A stretch of DNA of 64,000 nucleotides, taken from Pterobdella sp. o SKG-2022 (taxonomy: Eukaryota > Annelida > Clitellata > Hirudinida > Piscicolidae). The stretch lies in contig OZ038321.1 of NCBI GenBank assembly GCA_964035795.1, positions 10,116,285-10,180,284 of the forward strand, given 5' to 3'. Below the pieces are notes generated by a model. The model ran no database searches and was not told the origin of the DNA. It was given only the letters and a program-made list of their open reading frames with translations. Positions 10,680 to 21,339 of the stretch are shown here, piece after piece. The position numbers and the translations under genes were made by a program. Within the stretch, counting starts at the first letter, position 1. Every line of letters begins with the position of its first letter.

Positions 10680-13317
10680 TATTGCTTTGACGGAAACTTA
10701 ATTTCTGAAACGCAGACAATGTCACAAAATATGACATAGTGCCTCATGGCTTTTATGTTTTGGACTCTCACCGACCCATCGGCAAACGAGGCGGAGGTTT
10801 TTCTGTAATTTCCAGAAACTCCATTAGATTGGATGTCATTAAATCCCCGTACCACTCTTTTTTTTCGAATCATTGACAGCCAAAGTGTATTTTTGGTCAC
10901 ACTGTTTGTTTCTATCGGTGATCTACCGTCCTCCAAACACCGGCAATTTTATCTGCGAGCTCACGTCTCATATCTATTTCCTTTATTCTTTTTCTTTAAA
11001 TTTAAAATTGGCTAGTGATTTCAACACCCCAAAATGTACATCTCTTGGCAACCCACTTAGTGCTCTTTTATGTGAACTCGAGCTGGTCCAGCACATAGAC
11101 TTCCCCACCCACAGACTTGGTAACATCCTTGACCTCATCATTACTCAAAAACCTAACAGTCATCTCATACAAGACATTGGCAGAGAAACTTTTAACTCCG
11201 ATCAATATCTTATTTTATGCAGTCTCATTCTCGCTCCTCCTCCCTTATCCCCTTGCATTGCAATTTCCCGCTTTTTTGAAAATTTTGATGATGCGGTCTT
11301 CGAGAAAGACCTCAGACATATCCATAATACACTAACTAACCTTTCTGATGTTACAGTTGATAAGTTTTTTACAACAATGAACAACTCCTTTCAATTCCTT
11401 ATCAACCACCATGCCCCCCTTCACTCCCACATCTTTCGCCCCAGCAGTCACTTCCATCACAAGCTATTCACTGACGCCATTGCCGCCAAAAGAAAAAGAC
11501 GAAAACTTGAGAGAAAAATTTCCTTATCGTTAAGATCATCCAAGCCTGTTCCAGCCAGTCTTCTTGCTGCTCTCAAGGAATCTCGTAAGACTGATCGCGC
11601 TCTCATCTTTAAATCCCGTGCTGATTATTTTAACAACATGTTTGCATCTCGAAAGTTTTTTAGAAAACTGCCAAATCCATCCTTATAGATCCCCTCCTTC
11701 TCCGCCATGCAGCTCTTCAGAAGCTATCAATCTTGTGAATACCTTTAGTAGTTTTTCTAAAGAGAAAATCGTTTTTATTTAAAAATCTTTGCCAAAGTCC
11801 ATTTTGCGCTGCACAGACCCTATTCTACCAGAAAATCGAACAACACTTTCTTATTTTTCATTTGTCAGTATTGAAGAAGTGAGTAGGCTCATTTGCTCTT
11901 TACCCAACAGATCTCCATTAGATTTAATCCCCACATCCACTTTAAAACGTTTTTCTCACCTCTTTGCTCCAATACTTTCCAAACTTACCAACTTGTCTTT
12001 TTCACAAGCAACATTCCCCACCTCCTTTAAAACAGCACAAGTTCTCCCTTTGCTTAAGAAAGGCAATTTCGACCCCACCATTCCTTCAACTACCTCTCTA
12101 TTTCTAACTTGAGCACCATTTCAAAAATTATTGAAAGACTCGTTCTTTCCAGAATAACTTCTCACGTTTCATCATCTCCTAATTTTAATCCTTTCAATCA
12201 GCATATCGCAAGCACCACTTCTACGCATCACTGACAGTCTTCGCAACATCTGCGGTAATGGACATGCGGCCGTTTTGGTTTCGCTAGACCTTTCTGCTGC
12301 TTATTTTAAATAGACACTTCAATATTTCTGATCTCGCTCTTTCTTGGTTTCGCTCTTATCTCTCTCAACGTTCTCAGTTCGTTAAAATGGACAATTTCTC
12401 TTCTTCTTACATCACTCAACTCAGGCGTGCCGTAGGGCTTCGTTCTTGGACCAATCCTCTTCTCTCTTTATACATCACCCATGTGTAGAATTATTGTACA
12501 AAACCACTTGCTTTTTCACCAGTTCACTGATGATATCACTCTTTTCACCGGAGTCTCACCCAAATCCTAACCCCACTTTCTAAATTATCCAGTTGTTTTT
12601 CCGCTCTAAACTTATGGTTTTCCCAAAGCCAACTTAAACTAAACCCTACAAAGAGTGAGGTGATGTTTGTCGGCAGCTCTCGTCTTTTAGCACAATATAA
12701 TCTCCTTTCTGTGGTTACCTTCCACGGCACCACATTTCCTATGTCTTACAAGCTCAAAACCTTAGGTGTCATTTTAGATTCAAATTAGAATTTTGCTCAC
12801 TTTATTTCTCAAATAATCCAATCTTCCAATTTCCACATCCATGTCATAAAACAAGTACGCAAATTCTTACCTCTTGCCACTGCTAATGCCCTCTTTACCT
12901 CACTAATTTTTTCCAGATTGGACTACTGTAATTCTCTCCTTTGTGAGCAGCCAAAATATCTTTTATAAAATAGCTCTTTCAGCGACTGTCTTGATCGTTT
13001 GCAGTGGCTACCTGTCTCCCAAAGATGCAAGTTTAAATTACTTTTGCTTATTGCCTGCACTCTCAAGCTTGAACAATCTGCTTATTTTTTTCGATTTTTT
13101 GTCTTTCAGACACACACGTCAACCACTCAGATTCTTGCACTCTGGTCTCCAGCTTCATCAACCTGTTTCTTCAGGCTTGTTTATTAATCGCTCTTTTTCT
13201 CACCAGGCTCCACGTATGTTGAATTCACTTCTTTTTAACTCGCGCTCATCGCTTTCTTTCATGGACTTTCGCAAACTTTTGAAAACTCACTTATACCATA
13301 AACATCCCCAATCATAA
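10680..13317 (+). pseudogene. CR1-like LINE ORF2: endonuclease plus reverse transcriptase relic
   Basis: The endonuclease part reads HGFYVLDSHRPIGKRGGG, then a degraded GDFN as ASDFNTPKC, HRLGNILDLIIT and SDQYLI (usual SDH). The connector has many Lys/Arg (AKRKRRKLERK). The RT part gives RSPLDLIPTSTLKRF, FKTAQVLPLLKK, a broken YRPISN block, LSWFRSYLSQR, and a degraded active site near 12520 (FTDDITLF). The C-terminus reads LQWLPVSQRCKFKLL and ends MDFRKLLKTHLYHKHPQS, a CR1-type ending. Frame changes occur roughly every 200-400 bases, so it makes no protein. Confidence 0.8.
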
Positions 13318-13345
13318 TCTCTTACAATCTTGAGCACCTCTGAAG

Positions 13346-14044
13346 CAATCTTGAATTGATAACTGTGCGCTATAATAATCCTAATAATAATTAACATATT
13401 GATATGTATATACATATATTTATTTTTAATTTAGACTATAGAAACTGTAACGGCTCATGACGATTTGAAAAAGGGAATACTTCTGGATGAGTTTTTCATT
13501 TCTAACAAAATTTTAGATATGAATATAAATTTTTTTTTGAAAAAAATATATTCCGGAACGTTATCATTGGTCATTTGTTTTGTTATATCATGTTTTAGTC
13601 AACTTTTTTCATACAGTGTAATTACTCTAATAGTAAAATATCACATATTTATTTAGTATATACTATATTATCTAAATGGAGATTTCAATATATTTTTTGC
13701 AAAAGAGAGAATTACAGTAGTCCAATCTTGAAAGAACTAGTGAGGTAGAGGGCATTAGCAGTGGCAAGAGGTAAGAATTTGCGTACCTATAAGAAAATTT
13801 AAAATTTCTCTAAAAAGTTGCTATTCCAAATTTAAATATTAACAAAAGCCGAAATAAACGTTGGGGATAAAATAAACTGCAAATTTCTTTTCATGAAAAA
13901 AATTTAAAAACAATATTTTATAATTTTTTCTGATATATTATACTCGGAACTATCCTTATTTGTATACCAAATTTGAACGAGCAAAAATAAATTTTTTTTA
14001 TTTCTCTCTTCGCTTAATTTTGCTAGCGAAAATTTTATGAAGAA
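13346..14044. other. AT-rich spacer with one LINE fragment
   Basis: After the CR1 tail there is no supportable gene. A 63-codon hydrophobic open frame at 13465-13656 has no recognisable features. The only assignable piece is the inverted CR1 fragment at 13701-13786. Confidence 0.5.
13701..13786 (-). repeat. inverted CR1-like LINE fragment
   Basis: This 86-base segment is the near-exact reverse complement of 12855-12943 in the neighbouring CR1-like element, with a small deletion and a few substitutions. It therefore forms a long-range inverted repeat about 0.8 kb from its partner. Confidence 0.8.
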
Positions 14045-14645
14045 GGGTTTCTACGTCTACTGCAAGCGCGCTCGTGACTAATTAGGGCAATGCGAGATAG
14101 GCAGGTACGACCACAGCGACTACAGTTAAAGTTTATGTCAGGTACAACTGTTAAGGCGTCACGATTTTAGCTTCTGCAACGTTTTTCCTTCAGGTTGATT
14201 TTGCGAGAATCCTCAAAAGAGGAGGCAGTCTGGTGGGTGATGTGGCGCCAAAGTAGACCACTGGCTATGGTCAAGGTGGCAGGTACTGAGCAACTTTTTC
14301 AAAGAGTCTTTATTACGCCTTTTTGGTGTCCCTCTGTCACGTGGGTCGGTGGAGAGATCGCCATAAAAGATCATCTTGAGTAAGCGATAATCGCCCATTC
14401 TGGAGACATATCCTGCCCACCGTAGCTGTGACTTCATTAGCATGGCTTCAATACTAGTGATCTCCGTTTGTTCAAGAACCTAAAAATTTGTAACCCAATC
14501 GCTCCAGTGAATGTAGAAAATAATGCGGAGACAGCGCTGATGTAAACGCTTTAGAAGTCGCACGTTGTGACGATAAGTTACCCATGCTTTTGAGCCGTAC
14601 AGTAGGGTGGTGAGATCGCCATAAAAGATCATCTTGAGTACACGC
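14045..14645 (-). mobile_element. LINE-A type 3' end with C-terminal zinc finger
   Basis: The minus strand reads [77 protein letters not shown], and finally CSRCGRTCLSRIALISHERA followed by C. That last block is a CX2C-X12-H-X3-C finger, a usual C-terminal feature of this LINE type. The RT core is missing (5' truncation). A 29-base sequence (GAGATCGCCATAAAAGATCA...) occurs at both 14351 and 14612, so a small part is duplicated at the 5' side. Confidence 0.7.
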
Positions 14646-14689
14646 TGATCTTGGTGCCCTTTTTCAGCTGCTTGTTTTTTTAGACTCTT

Positions 14690-16041
14690 TTGTACAGTCT
14701 GCCAAAAGCGTTGTTTGACCTAAACAACAATAATCTATTACCATTCTTTCAATTAGCTTATCATCGCCATCATTCAACAAAAACAGCATTTCTAAAAGTT
14801 TCTACTGATATTTTGGAAGCAGCTGACAAAAAAAATATATCTTTTTTTTTCCTTCTTGATCTTTCGTCTGCCTTCGACTTGAAGGATGATCAAATAACAA
14901 TCAGAAAATTAAACGAATCATTTGGCTTGAATGACCTCACTCTTGAATGGTTTAGGAATTACTTATTCAACAGATCATTCAACCACAAATGCCCCAAAAC
15001 AGAATCAGGACCAAACGTTCACTCTACTGGAGTACCAAAAGATTTTGTTTTTGGACCACTTTTGTTCACTTTATACACAGCTGATTTGGAAAAAATTGCA
15101 GCTTTTTATATTTGAGAATTCATCAATATGCCGACGACACTCAATTTTATGGGCATTATATGGCCCCTATAGCTCAGTGGTTGGTGCGTTAGACTAATTA
15201 TCTAAAGTTACCGGGTTCGATCTCGCGTGGGTCGCACTGTTCCACAGTATGTTTTCGCTATAATAAATTTGTAGCAAGCGCTTTGATCTATAAGGAAAAG
15301 CGCTTTATAAACACCGCATTACATTACATTCCATTACATTACATTTCATTGCTCATCTGATGCATCAATGGACTTGCAAGAAAGAATGTCAAAGTGTATT
15401 GATGAAGTTGCAACTTGGATGAAAGCCAACCAAATGAAACTTAACAGTTCAAAAACTGAAGTCAATTGGTTCTCAACATGTAGAAGTATATGCAAAATGC
15501 CAACTCAACCAGTTCGTTCGTTAAATATAATCATATAATTCCTTCTGATTCAGTTAAAAATCTTGGTGGCTATTTTGACAAAGATCTAAGCATAAAGACT
15601 CATATAAACAAATTATTGCAAATGTCATTTGCATCATTGAAAAAGATAAGAAGCATTAAAAACTACCTGAACTAAGTGCCACTCAAAACATTTGAATCAG
15701 CCTTGATATTGAGTCGCATTGATTAGGTAAAAATTGTACTAATGGGATTACCCAAGTTACAAACCCAGAAAATCCAGTTCATAATTAACACGACAGCCGG
15801 AATAATATCAGAAACTAGAAAATTTGATCACATAACTCCTGTCTTAAAAAATCTAAACTGGCTAAAAATTGAAGAATTCAAGTTAGTATTACAAGTGCAT
15901 AAATGTCTCAAAATAGAAAGTCCTACTTATATTTCATCGAAAGTAACAACTGTGTCTTCATTGCCTGAAATTATAAAATTTTTTTCAATAAAGAAATTTG
16001 CAATTTATTCAATTCCCAAGGTTTATCTCGGCTTTTGTTAA
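14690..16041 (+). mobile_element. CR1-like LINE copy 2 (RT region), interrupted by a SINE
   Basis: The frame gives FQLAYHRHHSTKTAFLKVST, FLLDLSSAFDLKDDQ, FGLNDLTLEWFRNYLFNRSF, TGVPKDFVFGPLLFTLYTAD, and an intact active site QYADDTQFYGH (YADD at 15127-15138). The SINE insertion at 15158-15350 follows at once. Beyond it the thumb and C-terminal region continue (SFASLKKIRSIKNYLN, QTQKIQFIINTTAG). It aligns closely with 19268-20325, its sister copy. The 5' part and the extreme 3' end are missing. Confidence 0.8.
15158..15350 (+). mobile_element. tRNA-derived SINE inserted in a CR1-like LINE
   Basis: The head is tRNA-like: A box TAGCTCAGTGG at 15170-15180 and B box GGTTCGATCTC at 15214-15224. Between them TTAGA/TCTAA forms a 5-bp anticodon stem around loop CTAATTA (anticodon AAT, as in tRNA-Ile). 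The body contains AGCGCTTTGATC and AAAAGCGCTTTATAAACACC; the tail is ACATT/CATTA repeats. The sister LINE copy at 19690 has the uninterrupted target ATGGGCATTGCTCAT, so the net insertion is defined to the base, with CATT as a minimal target duplication. Confidence 0.85.
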
Positions 16042-17550
16042 TATTTGATATTCCAGAATTGAAATGGTGAAAATGAAATTTTCTGTTGATAATTTTTTAA
16101 TAAAATGAAGTTTTGTACCTCAGTTTGAAAGAAGTGCTTCATTTTATCATATAATAAAATTCATTTTGAAAACTTCAAACTGTTTTATGTCTTCTGTAAG
16201 TTCCATCATATTTGAGCTTTTAATAATACTTTATATTAAAAACACTATTTCACTAAATTTATTTTCAAATTAGGTGGCTGTTAAGCTTTTTTTTTCAATT
16301 GTTCAAGGTGTTAACAAGAAGCAAATAATGAAAAATGAAAACTGTAGAAATTTTCAACGTGTGTAAAAAGAATCAAAGCAGTAATGTTAAAACCTCATGG
16401 ATGTGAAAAAGAGAGCAAGACAAAAAGTTGAAATTTAATGAATAAATAATCATTTTCATCAAAGAAATATAAAATTGTTTATATTTATAAACTTGTTCAT
16501 TCAACACCCCATGAGATGATATTGTTTGATCATGCAGAAAAAAATTGAAATTTTTTATGTAATATTCAAAAAAATTAATCATTTATTTTAAATAAATTTT
16601 TTAAACACTTCATAGTGTTAGGGTATACAATAAAAGCATTAATAATTGAGTTGCTTTTATAGCAAGGTTCTAAGTTCACATTAAAACCAGTGATGTCAAA
16701 GAACATCACTTAGATCAAAAGAAAATTTTAGCTGAACAATTTTCATTTGTACCTCTATTTTTTAATCAAGTTAAATATGGTTTTAAAATATAACTTTATC
16801 GAAACAATGTATAAATATAACAAGTGTATTTCATACATAATTAGTCCAAACTTCTTGTGAGTTGAATTTAAATTTCAAAATACAAAACTAAATAATTTAT
16901 CAGATGAAAATTAATAAAAACATCAATCAATAAAATTCTTTTTATAGCCTGTTTTTTTTTAACAAGGAATAGATAATAAAATTATGACTATAAATTTGCT
17001 ATCATCAAAAAGCCATACAATTTCATCAGCTAAATTAATTAAAAAGAATGATCATTCACAGTTGTGTCGTCTTTCTTTTTAAAACCGAAGCCGTTCCATC
17101 AACTGCGCATAAATCGAAAAAAAATTGATTTGAGTAAGGTAAACATACCTGATCTTCAAAAAATATATTGCCAAAGATTAGACAAAAAGCTAGGCCTGCT
17201 TTTTTTTTCGATGTGGAGGCACATTTGAATTATTTAAGAGGCAATCTTTCGGTCAGAGCTTAATTCATTGGTAGGCGTCGTTGACTACAGTTGCCTCCTG
17301 CTTTTTCCGTAAAAAATTTGATCGAAACTTGTATAAAAGATTTATTTTACAAAAAAATAATTAGATATTTAGAGCACTTTTGAAAGAAGTTATTATTTGA
17401 GTACAGTTTGAAGTTGGACGATTTTAATTTACTCGTCTTCGGGGGAAGTTTTTTATTTAAACATTTCTTTTTTATAAATAATTTTTAAATATTTCAACTA
17501 GTTATTTTTTTTTCAATATTGATAATTTCAATATTTTCAATAATCATGAG
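16042..17550. other. AT-rich stretch with no recognisable gene
   Basis: I see no coding frame of note, no snRNA or tRNA signature and no repeat family shared with the rest of the window. The segment 17090-17300 has higher GC than its surroundings, but its six frames are broken and it matches no small RNA I know. Confidence 0.5.
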
Positions 17551-20404
17551 ATGGTTTTAAGTCACAAAATAAAACGACATATAGAAAGCCTAAGAATGGC
17601 TAGAAATCGAAAAAGATGGCATTACCGCGCAAACAGAGCTGGCCGAAAAGTTCAAAAAAGAGGACGAAAACATCTTCAGTCTATTTCTTCTTCACGGCCT
17701 TCTGCATACCGTCAGGAAATAGTAAAGAAAGATTCTCCTATTTCTTTTGGCATTCTCAACATCAGATCATTGCATAATAAGTTCGAGGATGTCTTAGAAA
17801 TAATGAAAATGAAGAAAATTGATGAACTGTTATTAGCTGAAACATGGCATGGTTCAGACTCAGTTTGCATCAGCTTACTCAGACAAGAAGGTATGAAACT
17901 TCATGAACAGGCACGTCAAAGGAAGCCTGAGAAAATCAATAAACTTTCTACAAACCAAGGAGTCGCAGCTGTTGTCAATGCTGGATTTGAACTTTTGCCA
18001 CTGCATGTTGGTAAACAGTCTATTTATTTTGAGCACATCTGTGTTAAGGTTTCTTATTGTCTTGGTTGTGTACCGAACAGGATATGCTTCTTGGTGTTTT
18101 ATGATGGTTTTTCAAAAATCATGAACACCTTGTCAACCTACAATGAAAAAGTTATAATCTTAGGAGATTTTAACTTTCATTTGGAACAAGCTGATGATAC
18201 ACTTACTCAAAATTTTTCTAACCTTCTCACTCTTCATAATTTTCATTCATCTATAGACCAGCCAACTCATAAATTAGGTGGATGGCTTGATGTTTTTGCC
18301 TGTAAACAGAAATTTAAAATGAAATACTATGAAAAAGCCCTGTCAGATCACAAACTGTTAATCTAGAAATGTTTACTAACAAAGCCTCCACCTATCTACA
18401 TTGAACTCAAAGTAAGACAATGGAAACTTTTGGATCTTGAGAGTTTTTCTCATGAAGTTGAAAACTCTTCCATAGCTTCTGCTTCTAAGCTTGATGTTGA
18501 CTCAGCTCATCAACTTTACAATTCTACACTTTCAATAATTCTTGACAAGATGCTACCCATCAAAACTATTCGAATTCATCAAAGATCATCTGATCCATGG
18601 TTAATCAAGAATGTCATGATGCAAAACGTCTCAAAAGAAAACTTGAATGTAGATACACGAAAAAAAAATGTAAAGTTGATTTGGAAGCCTGGATCAATCA
18701 AAAACAAATATACAGAAGGCTATGTAGACAGAAGAAAAGAGTATTGGAATGCAAAACTCATGGATCCCAAAAGAAAATCATCAAACACTTGGAAGTTCAT
18801 TAATAAAATTTCAGGAAGAGGAAAAAAATCTGCTGTTAACATCAATGCTCAAGAGTATCATTCTTATTTACTAGAGAAAACTGAAACAGCAAAGATTTTT
18901 ATCCGATCATCTGAGGCGCCAGAATTTTCGAAATGCAACGAAAATTTAAGTTAGAATGGCTTCGATGAAGTTACATTAGATGAATTACTCTATGCCATCC
19001 GGAAACTTCCAAATAAACAATGTGAACACGACCCAATTCCATCCTGGCTTCTGAAAAAGATAGCTACTATAGTTGCTCCATTCATATTGGGTATCTTCAA
19101 TCTATCTTTTGCCACTGAAAGGGTTCCATGTCAATTCAAACATGCTTACGTCACACCGATTTTGAAGAAATCAGATCTGGACCAAGAGACCCTTTCATCA
19201 TACCGACCACTTTCAAATTTGAGCGTGCTTTCAAAACTTTTTGAACGAATTCTCTTTCCAAGAATTGTCTCATCTAAACAACAATAATTCATTACCATCT
19301 TTTCAATCAGCTTATCGCCGCCATCAGTCAACAGAAACAGCATTACTAAAGGTTTTTACTGATCTTTTGGAAGTAGCTGACAACAAAAAATATCTCTTCT
19401 TGTCCTTCTAGATCTTTCGTCTGCCTTTGATTTAATAGATCATCAAATACTAATCAGGAGATTAAACGAATCATTTGGCTTGAATGACCTCACTCTTGAA
19501 TGGCTTAGGAATTACCTCTTCAACAGATCATTCAACGTCAAATGCCTCAAAACAGAATCAGCACCAAACGTTTATTCTACTGGAGTACCACAAGGTTCTG
19601 TTTTTTTGTTCACTTTCTACACAGCTGATTTGGAAAAGATTCCAGCTTCTTAAAAGTTGAGGATTCATCAATATGCCAACGACACTCAATTATATGGGCA
19701 TTGCTCATTTGATGCATCAATCGACTTGCAAGAAAGAATGTCAAAGTGAATTGATGAAATTGCAGCTTGAATGAAAGCCAACCAAATGAAACTCAGCAGT
19801 TTACAAACTGAAGTCATTTGGTGCTCGACATGCAGAAGCATATGCAAAATGCCAACTCAACCAGTTCGTGTGTTAAATGATCATAATTCCTTCTGATTCA
19901 GTTACAAATCTTGGTGTCTCTTCAGACAAAGATCTAAGCATGAAGACTCACATAAACAAATTATTGCAAATGTCATTTGCATCAATGAGAAAGATAAAAA
20001 GCATTAAAAACTACCTGAACTAAGAGTCACTCAAAACACTTGTATCAGCCTTGATATTGAGTCGCATTGTTTAGGGAAACATTGTACTAATGGGATTATC
20101 CAAGTTACAAACCCAGAAAATTTAGTTCATAATTTAAACGACAGCCAGATTAATATCAGGAACTAGAAAGTTTGATCACATAACTCCTGTCTTAAAAGAT
20201 CTACATTGACTTAAAATTGAAGAAAGAATTCAATACAAGATGATACTACAAGTGCATAAATGTCTCAAAATGAAAAGCCTTTCGTATCTTTAATCGAAAT
20301 TATCAAGTGTGTTTTCATTGGCTGAAAGAAAAAGACTCAGATCATCGAACACAATGAACATAGCAAGAGTGAGAGCTAACACCATTTTTTGGAACAGAAG
20401 ATTT

Positions 20405-20895
20405 TAAATTTGATGAGATCACTCTTTCCCTTGAAGGATTTAATATCCCATCTTCATAGTGTCATTTACAAGGGCACAAGCTCTTGCTCCAAAACTTACA
20501 TTGGAGAGACTGAGGAATGCTGTGGTACGTTGGAAGGAGCATGAATATCGCCAGGGTAAGTCGAAACCGGTTAAACATCTGTTGGAGAATCCATCGCACT
20601 CTTTCTGTTGGGACATACTGGACAAAACCCGTTTGACAATAGAAAGAGAAAAATTCTAGAGGCTTATTCTATCAGATATTTTAGCCCTAGTTTGAATGAC
20701 CAGATTGACATTAGAAAATTAACTGTTTAGGAATGCCTTGACTTAGTATAAAATTTTTGAATGCATTATTAAGCGCTGTTTTCTCTTTAGTAATTCCTAG
20801 GTAACGGATATTAAGTTTATTGCCTGATGATAAAACATTAGTTTCAAAAAGCTTTGCACTCCAATAAAGTTTAAAAACCTGTGTTTTATCTTTAT
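20405..20895 (+). mobile_element. Penelope-like element insert (GIY-YIG endonuclease end and 3' tail)
   Basis: With two frameshifts the insert reads VIYKGTSSCSKTYIGET, RWKEHEYRQGKSKPVKHLLE, NPSHSFCWDILDK, RKILEAYSIRYFSPSLNDQ and ends KLTV-stop. That is the C-terminal GIY-YIG nuclease of Penelope-like elements: 'VYKGTCSCG-TYIGET', 'RW-EHE', 'PAKHL--NP-H-F-W'. It is flanked by an 11-bp direct repeat, ACAGAAGATTT (20394-20404 and 20896-20906). Removing the insert restores the CR1 frame across the site, so this is a 5'-truncated insertion with its target-site duplication kept. Confidence 0.8.
20799..20876 (+). ncRNA. hammerhead-ribozyme-like fold in a Penelope 3' tail (degenerate)
   Basis: CTGATGA (20824-20830) follows stem strand TTTATTG, whose complement CAATAAA lies downstream at 20862-20868. 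AAAC/GTTT forms a short stem II around ATTA, then CAAAA stands where the hammerhead core has CGAAA, then GC-TTT-GC could form a tiny stem III before TC. Penelope-like elements are known to carry hammerhead motifs in their terminal repeats. Here the invariant G of GAAA is lost, so activity is unlikely. The secondary structure was traced by hand. Confidence 0.35.
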
Positions 20896-21162
20896 ACAGA
20901 AGATTTGAAGTTGCTGCACCAATTCTTTGGAACAATTCACCAAATCACCTCAAATCCATAACCTCCACAACAACTTTTTCCAAGTGCTTAAAAACCCACC
21001 TCATGATTAAGTCTTATAATGTTAAAACATATTTTCAGAATTTTTTTTTCAGAAAATCAAATTAGTGGGAAGAAAGAAGGGGTAAACGAAAGGAATGACT
21101 GGATTGAAGGATAACGCGTGAGCGGTTGGAAAGAATGAAAATCTACTGTATTATGACTGGCT

Positions 21163-21163
21163 C

Positions 21164-21219
<56 letters not shown>
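21163..21219. repeat. (TA)n microsatellite at a CR1-like 3' tail
   Basis: An almost pure TA run of about 57 bases follows CTCTATAAATA. The same tail (GAAAATCTACT, then TGGCTCTATA and a TA run, then GTGGTCTTGAAG) occurs at 37011-37096, so the microsatellite grows from a LINE 3' end. Confidence 0.9.
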
Positions 21220-21220
<1 letters not shown>

Positions 21221-21268
21221 TGAAGTGGTCTTGAAGACTTAATCAGTTTCATGCCAATATAACATTCG

Positions 21269-21321
21269 TTTTTTGTTTGTTTGTTTGTTTGTTTGTTTGT
21301 TTGTTTGTTTGTTTGTTTGAC
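21269..21321. repeat. (TTTG)n microsatellite
   Basis: About thirteen TTTG units in tandem. Minus-strand translation gives an artefactual Gln/Thr/Asn/Lys repeat, not a gene. Confidence 0.9.
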
Positions 21322-21339
21322 ACCTTTGGTAGTAGAAAA

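Larger units (their letters stand above)
9530..13345 (+). mobile_element. CR1-like LINE, nearly full length, degenerate
   Basis: Both ORFs are recognisable in order: ORF1 at 9530-10550 and ORF2 (endonuclease, RT, C-terminus) at 10680-13317. It is followed by a short tail with CGCTATAATAATCCTAATAA, as in CR1/L2-type 3' ends. Many stops and frameshifts show it is old. An 89-base piece of its 3' third occurs inverted at 13701-13786. Confidence 0.85.
17551..21240 (+). mobile_element. CR1-like LINE copy 3, endonuclease and RT, interrupted by a Penelope-like insert
   Basis: An AP-type endonuclease spans 17551-18366: NIRSLHNKFED, ELLLAETWHG, IILGDFNFHLEQ, PTHKLGGWLDV and SDHKLL. The connector and RT follow with LPNKQCEHDPIPSWLLKKIA, PCQFKHAYVTPILKKSDL, SYRPLSNLSVLSKLFERI, LLDLSSAFDLIDHQ, TGVPQGS, and QYANDTQLYG, in which the first catalytic Asp of YADD has become Asn. 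The C-terminal part (RRFEVAAP, SKCLKTHLMIKSYN) resumes at 20907 after the insert at 20405-20895. The 3' tail ends in GGCTCTATAAATATA and a (TA)n run. Confidence 0.8.

Noticed and set aside
13465..13656. Hydrophobic open frame of 63 codons
   Set aside because: AT-rich sequence naturally yields Phe/Ile/Leu-rich frames; no supporting feature.
15165..15240. tRNA-Ile(AAT)-like gene
   Set aside because: It is continuous with the SINE body and tail, and the same unit recurs five more times; the T stem is imperfect.
17090..17300. Possible snRNA or spliced-leader gene in a GC-richer patch
   Set aside because: No Sm site with flanking stems in the right order and no match to U1, U2, U4, U5, U6 or U12 that I know.
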